Shown: positions 23,893 through 32,468 of the stretch, one piece after another
Layout: each line of letters starts with the position of its first letter
Numbering within the stretch: the first letter of the stretch is position 1
From: Campylobacterales bacterium
GTDB taxonomy: Bacteria; Campylobacterota; Campylobacteria; Campylobacterales; Nitratiruptoraceae
NCBI GenBank assembly: GCA_027065825.1
Contig: JAMONM010000031.1
Span: 1-45,406 of the forward strand
Direction: 5' to 3'
Length of the DNA: 45,406 nucleotides
The notes under the pieces: model-generated
The model's input: the letters and a program-made list of their open reading frames with translations, nothing else
Database searches by the model: none
Told to the model about the DNA's origin: nothing
Position numbers and translations under genes: made by a program

Positions 23893-24121
23893 TATCTATT
23901 ATCTCCTTTAACATATTCAAAGCCTTGACGGGATCGATCTTGCAAACCTTGGCGAGAGCTTTGGAGAGCCTCGGGCTCTTCAGGCAGCTCGTGCATATAT
24001 AGAAGCTCCGTCCGACACCGCTATGTTTTTTGATTGTTTTCTCTTCGCATTGAAGTCTTATCAGCTCTGTTTGAAAAAAACGCTCCCTGCAACATATACA
24101 CATTCTTATCGGTTTGCTCAT
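23885..24121 (-). CDS. ylxR: YlxR/DUF448 family protein
   Basis: 78 residues with the family signature [11 protein letters not shown] near the N-terminus, a [13 protein letters not shown] second cysteine pair and the KALAKVCKI region, in the usual place directly before infB. Cys pairs (CxxC twice) may bind a metal. In Gram-positives the protein has been reported to modulate RNase P and to affect transcription; a role here is not shown by sequence. Overlap with infB of 8 bases suggests coupling. Confidence 0.88.
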   Translation of the reverse strand: MSKPIRMCICCRERFFQTELIRLQCEEKTIKKHSGVGRSFYICTSCLKSPRLSKALAKVCKIDPVKALNMLKEIIDNG

Positions 24122-24159
24122 TGCGGCTAATTATACCAAAAAGTTAAGATTTGCCAAAA

Positions 24160-25050
24160 TTACTCTTGCGCTACCTCTAATCCTATGTTGTCAAAGGAGA
24201 GCACCCTCACATCGAACTGGGGAAAACGGTTTTGCAACACTTTTGCTAGTCTGGAGGAATCTCCTTCGTAAGCCATGTTAAAAAAGGTCGATCCGCTCCC
24301 AGAAAGCGTACTCATCAAAGCGCCGTTGTCGAGAGCGCACTTTTGCACCTCGAAAAGCTCGGGCATGTTTCTCATTCTGATATCCTGATGCATCCTGTCT
24401 TTGGAAGCCACTTTCAAAATATCCCATCTCTCGCTGAAAAAAGCCGAAACCATCAAAGAGGCGTGCGAAAGATTATATATCGCCTCCTCTCTCGAATAGT
24501 GCCGCGGTAATCTGGTTCTCGACTGTGCCGTAGATATAGGACGATCCGGTATAACCACGACCGCCTTTAGATCTGCCGGGATATTCTTTTTGAGGCTGTA
24601 TACTCTATCTCCCTCCACAGCGGCGGCGTTGAATCCTCCCATAACCGCAGGCGCGATATTGTCAGGATGAGGCTCGTAGGTAAGCGCCAGATTGAGTATC
24701 TTCTCTTTCGAAACGGCGACTCCTGCCGCCTCGTACGCCGCGGCAATGGCGCTGACTATAACCGCGGAACTGCTCCCCAGACCTCTGGAGAGAGGAATGT
24801 TGTTGTAAAAGGTGAATCTAAATCTGCTTTTAGTATCGTCGGGGGAGAGCTTTTTGTAAAACTCGTTAAAAATTCTGATAAATAAATTGTTTCCCTTTAA
24901 TTTGAAACTCTTTTCGCCCTCGCCCTTTATAGAGATACTGAAGAATCTCGATCTTTTTACGTTAACTACGTTTTTGAGATCGAGAGCTATACCTAGAGTA
25001 TCGAATCCGGGCCCCAAATTAGCGCTGGTAGCCGGTACGGTTATAACCAA
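24160..25050 (-). CDS. thrB: Homoserine kinase
   Basis: 296-residue GHMP kinase. The N-terminus [19 protein letters not shown] and the ATP-binding loop [11 protein letters not shown] (86-96) are typical of ThrB, and the C-terminal [16 protein letters not shown] is GHMP motif 3. It phosphorylates homoserine for threonine synthesis. The TTG start has AAAGGAG a few bases upstream. It follows the tsaB-like gene by 9 bases and precedes ylxR by 38. Confidence 0.93.
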   Translation of the reverse strand: MVITVPATSANLGPGFDTLGIALDLKNVVNVKRSRFFSISIKGEGEKSFKLKGNNLFIRIFNEFYKKLSPDDTKSRFRFTFYNNIPLSRGLGSSSAVIVSAIAAAYEAAGVAVSKEKILNLALTYEPHPDNIAPAVMGGFNAAAVEGDRVYSLKKNIPADLKAVVVIPDRPISTAQSRTRLPRHYSREEAIYNLSHASLMVSAFFSERWDILKVASKDRMHQDIRMRNMPELFEVQKCALDNGALMSTLSGSGSTFFNMAYEGDSSRLAKVLQNRFPQFDVRVLSFDNIGLEVAQE

Positions 25051-25059
25051 GGGACTCCT

Positions 25060-25536
25060 TTATACTGCTGGAAGAATATAAAGAGGCTCCGCATCCGTAT
25101 CGAAATCTATCATCTCCAGTCGCTTTGGCAATCGAACAGTTACGGTTGGAGGCTCTTCATATTTTTTGAGGGTAATTTTACCATTTTCTTTTATAAAGTA
25201 AAGTTTCCCCATCGCCTTTACGGGTTCCCCTCCCGTTACTTCGAAAGCGTCGCAGCCTTTTAGGGGGATATCGTGCACTATGGATAGAGTCTTTAAAAAA
25301 ACGTAGGCCAGTTTGAGGGCCATATAGCTGCCGGGACCTCTCACATATGCCAGCATCACGGGCTCGTAATCTCTCAAAAGCGATTCAAAAATCTCAGGAA
25401 GAGCTTCGCTGCTTTTTTTTTCGCTGAAGAGCTCTTTTATAAGAACGGAGTTCTCGTCATACAGGCCGACTCTGATCTCCTTGCCGAAAGAGACCAAAAA
25501 GAGTTTAACCCTTGGCTTATGCGAAGGCTCTCTCAA
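25060..25536 (-). CDS. tsaB: TsaB-like protein (tRNA t6A modification)
   Basis: 158 residues, shorter than E. coli TsaB (about 230). The diagnostic stretch YVRGPGSYMALKLAYVFLKTLS corresponds to the RGPGSFTGLR region of TsaB; the first part (VKLFLVSFGKEIRVGLYDEN) fits the ASKHA first strand pair. TsaB stabilises TsaD in making threonylcarbamoyladenosine on tRNAs. The short form, lacking much of the second lobe, is what I would expect in Campylobacterota. A TTG at 25536 inside lpxC (20-base overlap) is the likely start. The assignment is by motif only. Confidence 0.72.
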   Translation of the reverse strand: MREPSHKPRVKLFLVSFGKEIRVGLYDENSVLIKELFSEKKSSEALPEIFESLLRDYEPVMLAYVRGPGSYMALKLAYVFLKTLSIVHDIPLKGCDAFEVTGGEPVKAMGKLYFIKENGKITLKKYEEPPTVTVRLPKRLEMIDFDTDAEPLYILPAV

Positions 25537-26407
25537 AGGCCAAAACCTCGCTTCTCTCTTTCGGGAGTTCGGCTATCTCGTAATTTTCCGGATCCATAAA
25601 TAGCCTCTTGGTCAACTGATGGTTTATATGGTGGCTCCCCGCAAAAGAGTCGTAATGGCCCATAAACCAATATCCCATCAGCGACATATCCCCTATGGCG
25701 TCCAGAATTTTGTGCCTCACGAATTCGTCTTGGAATCTAAGGCCTTCGGGATTGAGAATCTTTTTATCGTCCAAAACCACGGCGTTTTCCAGGCTGCCGC
25801 CCAACGCCAGTCCCATACTGCGCAGATATTGTACTTCGTGTAAAAAACCGAAGGTTCTGGCTCTGGCGATTTCCGAAAGAAAAGCTTTTTTGGAAAAATC
25901 GAGCTCGTATCTCTGTCTACCTATGAGGGGATGATCAAAATCTATCTCGAAGGAGAATCTAATATCTCTTGCCGGTTTTAGTCTGGCGTACTTGCCGTTC
26001 TCTTCGTATACCACCTCTTTTTTTATCTTTATATAGCGTTTCCTTTTCGAAAGGGTTCTGATTCCAGCCTCTTCAAGAAGCATGCAAAATCCGATAGCGC
26101 TACCGTCCATCACCGGAACCTCGGGGCCGTCCAGCACTACTCTGAGATTGTCGATACCGAAAGAGTACACCGCCGACATCAGATGCTCTATCGTGGAAAC
26201 TCCAACCTCAGGATCTCCGATAACGGTAGCCAGTTTGGTATTCGTTACGCTCTCTACGCCAAGAGGTATTCCCACCCCTTCGTCGGATCTGTAAAAGATT
26301 ATGCCGCTGTCGTCCTCTAGCGGCTCCAATACCATATTGACGGGCTTTCCGCTATGTAGACCGATTCCGGTGATTTTTACTTTTTTGGCTATGGTTCTTT
26401 GTCTCAT
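25517..26407 (-). CDS. lpxC: UDP-3-O-acyl-N-acetylglucosamine deacetylase
   Basis: 296 residues, standard length. Zinc and active-site residues are visible: His75 in STIEHLMSA, His232 and Asp236 in RHKILDAIGD, and the catalytic His in FAGSHHINH (about 259). The N-terminal QRTIAKKVKITGIGLHSGKPV is the family start. LpxC carries out the first committed step of lipid A synthesis in the cytosol. AAGGCGAG precedes the ATG; the 63-base gap upstream may hold an extra promoter. Confidence 0.96.
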   Translation of the reverse strand: MRQRTIAKKVKITGIGLHSGKPVNMVLEPLEDDSGIIFYRSDEGVGIPLGVESVTNTKLATVIGDPEVGVSTIEHLMSAVYSFGIDNLRVVLDGPEVPVMDGSAIGFCMLLEEAGIRTLSKRKRYIKIKKEVVYEENGKYARLKPARDIRFSFEIDFDHPLIGRQRYELDFSKKAFLSEIARARTFGFLHEVQYLRSMGLALGGSLENAVVLDDKKILNPEGLRFQDEFVRHKILDAIGDMSLMGYWFMGHYDSFAGSHHINHQLTKRLFMDPENYEIAELPKERSEVLAFERAFA

Positions 26408-26470
26408 ATCTCGCCTTGGAGGGTTTGTGTAGCCATTTTAGCATAATTTCTCTTAAAGGTTAACACCAGT

Positions 26471-27841
26471 TCACTCCTCCTCTTCCATATCGATCATCTT
26501 TCTGGCGTCTTTTATAACGTCAGTAATGTTGAGTTTGATCCATTTTTTATCCATCCACTCCCTAGGCATAACCTCAACGCCCTGAACCAAAACTCCAAAA
26601 TGGAGATGGTCTCCAAGAACGAGGCCGGTAGAGCCGGTTTTCGCCACCACCTCTTTGGCCGCCACTTCGTCACCTTTGGATATCAAAACGCTAGAACAGT
26701 GGGCATAAAGGGTATACAGTCCCAGTCCGTGCGAAATTATGGGCATATTTCCATATATACCGTTATAATCGGAATAGACGCACTCCCCTCCGTTACTGGC
26801 GATAATGGGAGCCCTTTTCACGCTGGCCAAATCAAGACCCAGATGATATGATCTGCTAACCGTTTTGCCGTTGTAGGTATAGATTCTGTATTCTCCGAAA
26901 CTCCCTTTGGGCGCCGAATTTTTGAGAGGATAGAAAGGCTCTATCTCGAAATCGTCTATCATATCGTGCGATACTTTGGAGGTGATTTCGTGAATTCTCT
27001 CTTCGTTTTTGTTTCTTAGTGTCTCGTTGATAAACTTGAACTTCTCCAGAGGTCCCATTTTGGCCGTTTCCGGATATTCGCTGGCCAGATCCTCGACTTT
27101 GCCTTCGAGAAAGCTCTTTTTGAGTCTCATTTTGACCTTTTTATATCTCTTATCCTGTAGAAAATATCTAATATAGGTCTTGGATACGTTTCCGGCCATA
27201 TCCTCGGATACCACGTAGGCTCTAAAGTTCCTTTCATTAACCGGCCAAGCGACAAGAGATATGTAATAGCCCTCTTTGTAAAAGGGCTGAGGTATGAACT
27301 TTTTACCGAAATTGGTTTTTATGTATACGCTCTTTAGGTTTTCGTCCGTGGCTTTAAATATCACCGCCGCCGACCCGCCTCTGGTTATTTTGTAGGAGTT
27401 CGAGATCACGTACTGATTAGGTTTTTTTCTATCTATTATCACATAGACTCTTTTTTGGGACTCGTTACCTCTAAAGTAGTTCCATCTGCTGGCGTCGTTT
27501 ACCTCTATGTCCAGTATCGCTTTTTTCTTTTCAAATGTAAACCCGGGCGGGGCGTCAACCTCCACTGTAACCATTTTCAGGGGTTTTTGCAATTTTTGCT
27601 CATATATGACCTCTTCGTTCTTGCCGTCGTTCATGGTTATTTTGTAGGAACTGATGCCCAAATTGTCCTTTAGCGTAATCCCGATAGGTTTTTTCATATT
27701 CCAAAAGATCTTTTTCTCTATCAGTATCTGGGGCGCTTCTCTCTCGAAATCCTCCGAAGTATAAATATAGGCTCCGATACCGGCCAACAGCGCCGCAAAC
27801 AGAAAAATCAACGCCTTGGTACCCTTTTTCCTTCTTCTCAC
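26471..27841 (-). CDS. Membrane-anchored M23 peptidoglycan endopeptidase
   Basis: 456 residues: a basic N-terminus, one membrane segment (about 10-26), a beta-rich region (about 35-230) resembling the non-catalytic domains of cell-shape peptidases, then a LytM/M23 domain (about 310-435) with HLGLD (His333, Asp337), His381 in YAHCSS and the DHLHFG motif (His412, His414). All M23 zinc and catalytic residues are present, so an active enzyme cutting peptide cross-links is expected. In Campylobacterota such proteins (Csd/Pgp type) set helical cell shape. Its start overlaps the DHH gene stop by 4 bases. Confidence 0.88.
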   Translation of the reverse strand: MRRRKKGTKALIFLFAALLAGIGAYIYTSEDFEREAPQILIEKKIFWNMKKPIGITLKDNLGISSYKITMNDGKNEEVIYEQKLQKPLKMVTVEVDAPPGFTFEKKKAILDIEVNDASRWNYFRGNESQKRVYVIIDRKKPNQYVISNSYKITRGGSAAVIFKATDENLKSVYIKTNFGKKFIPQPFYKEGYYISLVAWPVNERNFRAYVVSEDMAGNVSKTYIRYFLQDKRYKKVKMRLKKSFLEGKVEDLASEYPETAKMGPLEKFKFINETLRNKNEERIHEITSKVSHDMIDDFEIEPFYPLKNSAPKGSFGEYRIYTYNGKTVSRSYHLGLDLASVKRAPIIASNGGECVYSDYNGIYGNMPIISHGLGLYTLYAHCSSVLISKGDEVAAKEVVAKTGSTGLVLGDHLHFGVLVQGVEVMPREWMDKKWIKLNITDVIKDARKMIDMEEEE

Positions 27842-28785
27842 GCCAGCTCCTTTTTCAAAATATCCAAAACTTCCTTCAGTACCGTATCGAAATCTTTACC
27901 TTTTACCGTAAAACCCGCCGCTCTTTTATGCCCTCCCCCTCCAAAGATCAGCGCCGCTTTCGATACGTCCACAAATCTTTTGGAGCGTAAAGAGACCTTG
28001 ACGTCGCCGTTTGGCTCCTCTCTCAGCAGAACTCCCACCTCCACGGTAGCCAAGCTTCTGGCCATATTTGCGGCCTCTTCGGCGTCAGACGGAGCGGCAC
28101 CGGTACTTTTTAGCATATCCTGAGTCAGTTTCACAACCGCGACCCTCGCGTTTAGATAAAGAGTCAAGGTATCTAAAATTTTGGCTTTTAGCCTCAACTT
28201 CGCCAAAGACTCTCTTTGGGTAATCATATCCGCCACGTAAGAGGGATCGACTCCCAGCTCCACAAGTTCGGAACATTTTTTAAAAAGCGCCGAATTTACG
28301 TTTTCGTACCTGAAAAATCCCGTATCCGAGACAATTGCGCTATATAGGCAAAGGGCCACGTTCTTATCTATAACAAAACCGGAACTTTTTAAAAAGTCGT
28401 AAACCAGCTCTCCGGTTGAAGAGTAGCTGGGATCGTTTATATCGATATCCGCAAAACCCTCGTTGGTGGGGTGGTGATCGAAACCGATCAGAGGGGCGTC
28501 GATCTTATCGACTCCCAGTCTGTCGAAAGAGGCGCAATCAAACGCGATTGCCAGATCGTAACCGCCGGAGAAGGTTTTTGAAATCTTTTCAAATCCAGGC
28601 AGAAAGTCGTAGCTGCGCGGCAGATCATCGCTGACGTTTACGATTCTTACTCTCTTAGAGCCCGTTATTTGCAAAGAGTTAAACATAGCCAACGAGCTGC
28701 CCAACGCGTCCCCGTCAGGGTTGACGTGGGAGATCAGAAGCACTCTTTTTGCCTTTTCGATCGCCTCTTTGGCTCTCTCAAACAT
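27838..28785 (-). CDS. DHH/DHHA1 phosphoesterase (NrnA-like)
   Basis: 315 residues. The DHH domain has SHVNPDGDALGSS (His20, Asp24, Asp26) and GFDHHPTN (Asp103-His104-His105); the C-terminal DHHA1 domain ends in FGGGGHKRAAGF. This matches bifunctional nano-RNase/pAp phosphatases that clear very short RNAs and 3'-phosphoadenosine phosphate. An activity on cyclic dinucleotide breakdown products is also possible. It overlaps nadC by 8 bases and the M23 gene by 4. Confidence 0.88.
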   Translation of the reverse strand: MFERAKEAIEKAKRVLLISHVNPDGDALGSSLAMFNSLQITGSKRVRIVNVSDDLPRSYDFLPGFEKISKTFSGGYDLAIAFDCASFDRLGVDKIDAPLIGFDHHPTNEGFADIDINDPSYSSTGELVYDFLKSSGFVIDKNVALCLYSAIVSDTGFFRYENVNSALFKKCSELVELGVDPSYVADMITQRESLAKLRLKAKILDTLTLYLNARVAVVKLTQDMLKSTGAAPSDAEEAANMARSLATVEVGVLLREEPNGDVKVSLRSKRFVDVSKAALIFGGGGHKRAAGFTVKGKDFDTVLKEVLDILKKELA

Positions 28786-29605
28786 CGCCTACCATCTTCA
28801 TGGAGATATCGGGCCATCTGGCCTGGTGTACCAAACTGCCGGAGCTTATCGCGTCTACGCCTGTATCGAAAAATCTCTCTATATTTTCGAGCGTCACGTT
28901 GCCGCTGGCCTCGATCAGTACCGAAAGGTTGCGGCGACTTCTATACTCGCACACCTCTTTTACCGAAGAGGGCTCCATATTGTCGCACATAATTATGTCG
29001 GCTCCCGCCTCGATGGCCTCTATCGCGGCCTCTACGCTCTCGCACTCCACCTCGATTTTAGCGGTAAAAGGGATCTTTTTTCTCGCCTCTTTTATAAAGG
29101 TTTTAAGATCTTTGATTATCTTCAAATGGGTATCTTTTAACATTAAACAGTCGTCCAACCCCATTCTGTGGTTAACTCCGCCACCGCAAAGAACAGCATA
29201 CTTTTCAAACTCCCTCAAAAGCGGCCTTGTTTTTCTAGTATCCAAAATTTTTATGCCGCTGCCTTTTAGTTTTTCAACGAACATGGCGGTGTTGGTGGCG
29301 ATCGAAGAGGCGTGAAGCAAAATATTCAACAAAGAGCGCTCGGCCTTTAAAATCGATATGGAATCTCCGCGAATACGGGCGATTTCGTCTCCGCTTTTGA
29401 AACGGTCCGAATCGTTTAGATGCCATTTAATATCCAAATCCACGATTTCGCCCAGCGCCGAAGCGTATTTCACGCCGGCCAAAACGCCCTCGCTCTTGGC
29501 TTTGATAACAGCCTCCGCCATACCGGCGGAAGCCACCCTCTCGAACAGATCCCCCCGTCCTATATCCTCTTTTAGAACCTCTTTAGCAAACTCTTTTTCA
29601 AACAT
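28778..29605 (-). CDS. nadC: Nicotinate-nucleotide pyrophosphorylase (quinolinate phosphoribosyltransferase)
   Basis: 275 residues with the family marks LKAERSLLNILLHASSIAT, ILDTRKTRPLLREFEKYAVLCGGG and NHRMGLDDCLMLKDTHLK, and the late IMCDNMEPSSVKEV strand. It converts quinolinate and PRPP to nicotinate mononucleotide in de novo NAD synthesis. It starts 3 bases after the nadA stop, so the two steps are encoded together. Confidence 0.95.
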   Translation of the reverse strand: MFEKEFAKEVLKEDIGRGDLFERVASAGMAEAVIKAKSEGVLAGVKYASALGEIVDLDIKWHLNDSDRFKSGDEIARIRGDSISILKAERSLLNILLHASSIATNTAMFVEKLKGSGIKILDTRKTRPLLREFEKYAVLCGGGVNHRMGLDDCLMLKDTHLKIIKDLKTFIKEARKKIPFTAKIEVECESVEAAIEAIEAGADIIMCDNMEPSSVKEVCEYRSRRNLSVLIEASGNVTLENIERFFDTGVDAISSGSLVHQARWPDISMKMVGDV

Positions 29606-29608
29606 CTC

Positions 29609-30613
29609 TTATCCGAAATATTCGAACATTCTCTCTAACGCCAAATTGGCCCATTTTCTGGTATCCTCCTCGATAAAGATCTCGTTAAAGGGTTTGTTGT
29701 CCCTGATAGCTCTAAGAACGTCCAGAAGATCCTCCAGTGTCGTCTCGTTCATCGTGGGACACTCGGGCTTGGTAGAAGAGAGCACATAGGTGTTTTTATC
29801 TCTGAGGCGTTTGACGAAATTGTACTCGGTGCCTACCGCAACCTTCTGTTCCGGCGGAAGAGATCTGACATAATGGAGAAGCTGGCTCGTAGAACCCACA
29901 AAGTCGGCGGCTCTGCAGACTTCAGGCTTGCATTCTGGATGAACGGCTATCTTGATTTCTGGATATCTCTTTCTGTAAAACTCGATATCTTCCGGTTCAA
30001 ACAGCTGATGAACGGAACAAAAACCGTTAAAACATATGATATCCGCCTCTTTCGGATCGCACTCTCCCTCTCCTATAACGCAGGCTTTTAGCCCCATCAT
30101 CCACGCTATGTTCTGGCCGAGACATTTATCAGGCACAAACAGGATCTTTTTGCCGGTCTCCACAGCCTTTTGAATTATCTTTTTGGCGCTGCTGCTTGTG
30201 CAGACCATTCCGCCCATTTGACCCACCTTGGCCTTTACTTCGGCGCCAGAATTTATATACGTTACCGGCAGTATATCCTCTTTGGCTATACCGTGTTCGA
30301 TCATATATCGGACCGATTCGTCAAAATAGGCGCTGTCTATCATTCTGGCCATGGCGCAACAGGCTATTCTCGGCATCACGACCCTTTTGCTGGGATCGAG
30401 TATCTTGACGCTCTGGCCCATAAATCCCACGCCGCAAAAAAGGATAAACTCGCTGTCGCTCTCTTTGGAACGTTTCGCCAGTTCGAGACTGTCCCCGGTT
30501 ATGTCGGCCATCTCGAAAACTTCGTCTTTTTGGTAGTAGTGAGCGACTATTGTGACCGAAAGCTCCTCTTTGAGTCTCCTAATCTCCTCTTGCATCTTCG
30601 AAATCTCGTTCAC
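29609..30613 (-). CDS. nadA: Quinolinate synthase
   Basis: Iron-sulfur enzyme joining iminoaspartate and dihydroxyacetone phosphate. Visible marks include TIVAHYYQKDEVFEMADITGDSL, GGMVCTSSSAKKI, PDKCLGQNIAWM and HPECKPEVCRAADFVGSTSQL; the cysteines in MPRIACC, MVCTSSS and ECKPEVC are the likely 4Fe-4S ligands. I prefer the GTG at 30613 (334 residues), with GGAAAGGA 5 bases upstream. An in-frame ATG at 30634 lacks a ribosome site. First gene of the long minus-strand run, diverging from plsY. Confidence 0.93.
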   Translation of the reverse strand: MNEISKMQEEIRRLKEELSVTIVAHYYQKDEVFEMADITGDSLELAKRSKESDSEFILFCGVGFMGQSVKILDPSKRVVMPRIACCAMARMIDSAYFDESVRYMIEHGIAKEDILPVTYINSGAEVKAKVGQMGGMVCTSSSAKKIIQKAVETGKKILFVPDKCLGQNIAWMMGLKACVIGEGECDPKEADIICFNGFCSVHQLFEPEDIEFYRKRYPEIKIAVHPECKPEVCRAADFVGSTSQLLHYVRSLPPEQKVAVGTEYNFVKRLRDKNTYVLSSTKPECPTMNETTLEDLLDVLRAIRDNKPFNEIFIEEDTRKWANLALERMFEYFG

Positions 30614-30671
30614 GCCTATCCTTTCCGTTTGCATTTAGCAACAACCCGAATTTCGTAATCATAATGTTATG

Positions 30672-30689
30672 TAATTTTAGCTAAAATTA
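30672..30689. promoter_or_regulatory. 18-bp perfect palindrome between nadA and plsY
   Basis: TAATTTTAG followed by CTAAAATTA lies midway in the 112-base divergent promoter region. A TATGAT -10-like box for nadA (minus strand, 30658-30663) lies close by, so a protein bound here would sit at its -35 position. No known NAD-regulator consensus is recognised. Confidence 0.4.
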
Positions 30690-30725
30690 TCCGTAAATTT
30701 AGAAATTGACAGGAGTTTAAATCTC

Positions 30726-31352
30726 ATGGAGTTTTTGACAAACACAAACGTACAGTTTTACATATTGGCTTATCTCGTAGGCGGGATACCCTTTGGACTG
30801 ATACTGGCCAAACTGTTCGCCAAAGAGGATATAACCTCTGCCGGCAGCGGTAGCATAGGAGCTACAAACGTATTGAGAGTAATCAAAAACAAAGACCCCC
30901 GCCTGGCAAAAAAACTGGCTATCGCCACGGTGGTTCTGGACGCGTTCAAAGGGGTGGCGATAATCCTGCTGGCCAAAGCAGCGGGACTCTCGTACGCGGC
31001 TCAATGGGCCATCGCGGTTTTGGCCGTGATCGGACACTGTTTTAGCCCCTTTTTAAAGTTCGAAGGCGGCAAAGGCGTAGCCACAGGGGTCGGAGTTTTG
31101 CTAATAATGCTGCCTTTGGAAACTCTTTTGGCTATCGCGGCGTGGGCCCTTGTGGCCAAAACGACGAAAATCTCCTCTTTGGCCTCTTTGGCCGGCTTGA
31201 CCGTACTGATTCTATCGAGTTTCATAATACATCCTCAGATACCTCATATCAAATCTCACGCTCCTATAATCATTATAGCGATGATAGTGGTCTATAAACA
31301 TATTCCAAATATCATCAGACTGCTCAAACGGGAAGAGAAAGCGGCTATATGA
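30726..31352 (+). CDS. plsY: Glycerol-3-phosphate acyltransferase PlsY
   Basis: 208 residues with about five membrane helices. Three cytosolic PlsY motifs are visible: GSGSIGATNVLR (about 38-49), the KFEGGKGVATGVGV loop (about 113) and the HIPNIIRLLK end. It uses acyl-phosphate to acylate glycerol-3-phosphate in the inner membrane, the first step of phospholipid synthesis. AGGAG lies 10 bases before the ATG. Its stop overlaps folB as ATGA. Confidence 0.95.
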   Translation: MEFLTNTNVQFYILAYLVGGIPFGLILAKLFAKEDITSAGSGSIGATNVLRVIKNKDPRLAKKLAIATVVLDAFKGVAIILLAKAAGLSYAAQWAIAVLAVIGHCFSPFLKFEGGKGVATGVGVLLIMLPLETLLAIAAWALVAKTTKISSLASLAGLTVLILSSFIIHPQIPHIKSHAPIIIIAMIVVYKHIPNIIRLLKREEKAAI

Positions 31353-31675
31353 TAAAAATATTTATCGAAAATCTGAAATTTAAAACCGTAATAGGCATAT
31401 TGGAAAAGGAAAGAAAAACGGAACAGCAGGTGGTACTGGACATTGAGATATCTTATGATCCGAAAGAGGGCTTCGTCGACTACGCACTCGTTTGCGAAAT
31501 ATCGAAAAACCTGCTGCGCTCCGAAAAATTCGAACTCGTGGAAGAGGCCGTAATCTCTTTGGCCGCCGAACTGAAAGAGAGATTCGACCAGATCTCGTCT
31601 ATCGAAATTTCCCTTAAAAAAATAGAAATTCTAAGAGACTGCGTAGTCGGCGCAACATATTCGAAAACTTACTAA
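31349..31675 (+). CDS. folB: FolB-like dihydroneopterin aldolase
   Basis: 108 residues of the T-fold type. MIKIFIENLKFKTVIGILEKER is the FolB N-terminus, with the expected Glu/Gln-rich QQVVLDIEI strand and FELVEEAVISLAAEL helix; family members have the FELVEELAE pattern with the substrate-binding Glu. It would make 6-hydroxymethyl-dihydropterin for folate. The plsY-folB pair, coupled by ATGA, is common in Campylobacterota. The protein is a little shorter than E. coli FolB (122). Confidence 0.82.
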   Translation: MIKIFIENLKFKTVIGILEKERKTEQQVVLDIEISYDPKEGFVDYALVCEISKNLLRSEKFELVEEAVISLAAELKERFDQISSIEISLKKIEILRDCVVGATYSKTY

Positions 31676-31756
31676 ACTATCCTTCCGCCCGGTATCATAA
31701 TCGAAAAAAAGATTAAAAAAAGTTGAAACTTTCTTTAAAATTTTCTAAAATTGTGA

Positions 31757-31762
31757 TATAAT
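31757..31762 (+). promoter_or_regulatory. -10 box of the two-component system promoter
   Basis: TATAAT, 34 bases before the response regulator ATG at 31797, in an AT-rich gap. A purine-rich ribosome site (AAAAGGGGA) lies 4 bases before the start. No clear -35 is present. Confidence 0.55.
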
Positions 31763-31796
31763 CTCCTTTAAATTTGAAATAAGGAAAAGGGGACCG

Positions 31797-32468
31797 ATGA
31801 GAATATTAATAGTCGAAGACGAAGTAACTTTAAACAAAACATTGGCGGAAGGCCTAAAGGAGTTCGGCTATCAAAGCGACGAAGCCGAAAGTTTAAAGGA
31901 TGCTCTTTACTATCTGGACATTCGTAACTACGATCTGATTCTGGCGGACTGGATGCTGCCGGACGGCAACGGCCTGGAGCTGGTCAGCCAGGTGAAACAG
32001 AAAACCCCGAAAACAATCGTAATAGTACTCTCGGCCAGAGACGACAAGGACAGCGAAATAGAAGCTCTCAGAGCGGGAGCCGACGACTATATCAGAAAAC
32101 CTTTCGATTTTGACGTTCTGATCGCCAGAATCGAAGCCAGACTGAGATTCGGAGGCAGCCGCATCATAGAGATCGAAGAGCTGATCATCAACCCAGAAGA
32201 GGAAAAAATAACCTACAAAGACAAAGAGATAGAACTAAAAGGAAAACCTTTCGAAGTGCTATCTCATCTGGCAAGACACAAGGATCAAATCGTATCCAAA
32301 GACCAACTGTTAGACGCGATATGGGAAGAGCCCGAACTGGTAACCCCAAACGTTATAGAAGTGGCCATAAACCAAATCAGACAGAAACTGGACAAACCTC
32401 TGGGAATTCAGACCATCGAGACGGTTAGAAGAAGAGGTTACAGATTTTGCTATCCAAAAGGAGCATAA
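31797..32468 (+). CDS. OmpR-family response regulator
   Basis: 223 residues. The receiver domain (1-115) has the acidic pair Glu7/Asp8, phosphoacceptor Asp51 in LILADWMLPDGNG and Lys101 in IRKPF. The C-terminal winged-helix domain (about 125-220) ends VRRRGYRFCYPKG. It should be phosphorylated by the sensor kinase encoded next (22-base overlap) and bind DNA as a dimer. The signal and target genes are not evident; it is not adjacent to the cytochrome clusters. Confidence 0.92.
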   Translation: MRILIVEDEVTLNKTLAEGLKEFGYQSDEAESLKDALYYLDIRNYDLILADWMLPDGNGLELVSQVKQKTPKTIVIVLSARDDKDSEIEALRAGADDYIRKPFDFDVLIARIEARLRFGGSRIIEIEELIINPEEEKITYKDKEIELKGKPFEVLSHLARHKDQIVSKDQLLDAIWEEPELVTPNVIEVAINQIRQKLDKPLGIQTIETVRRRGYRFCYPKGA

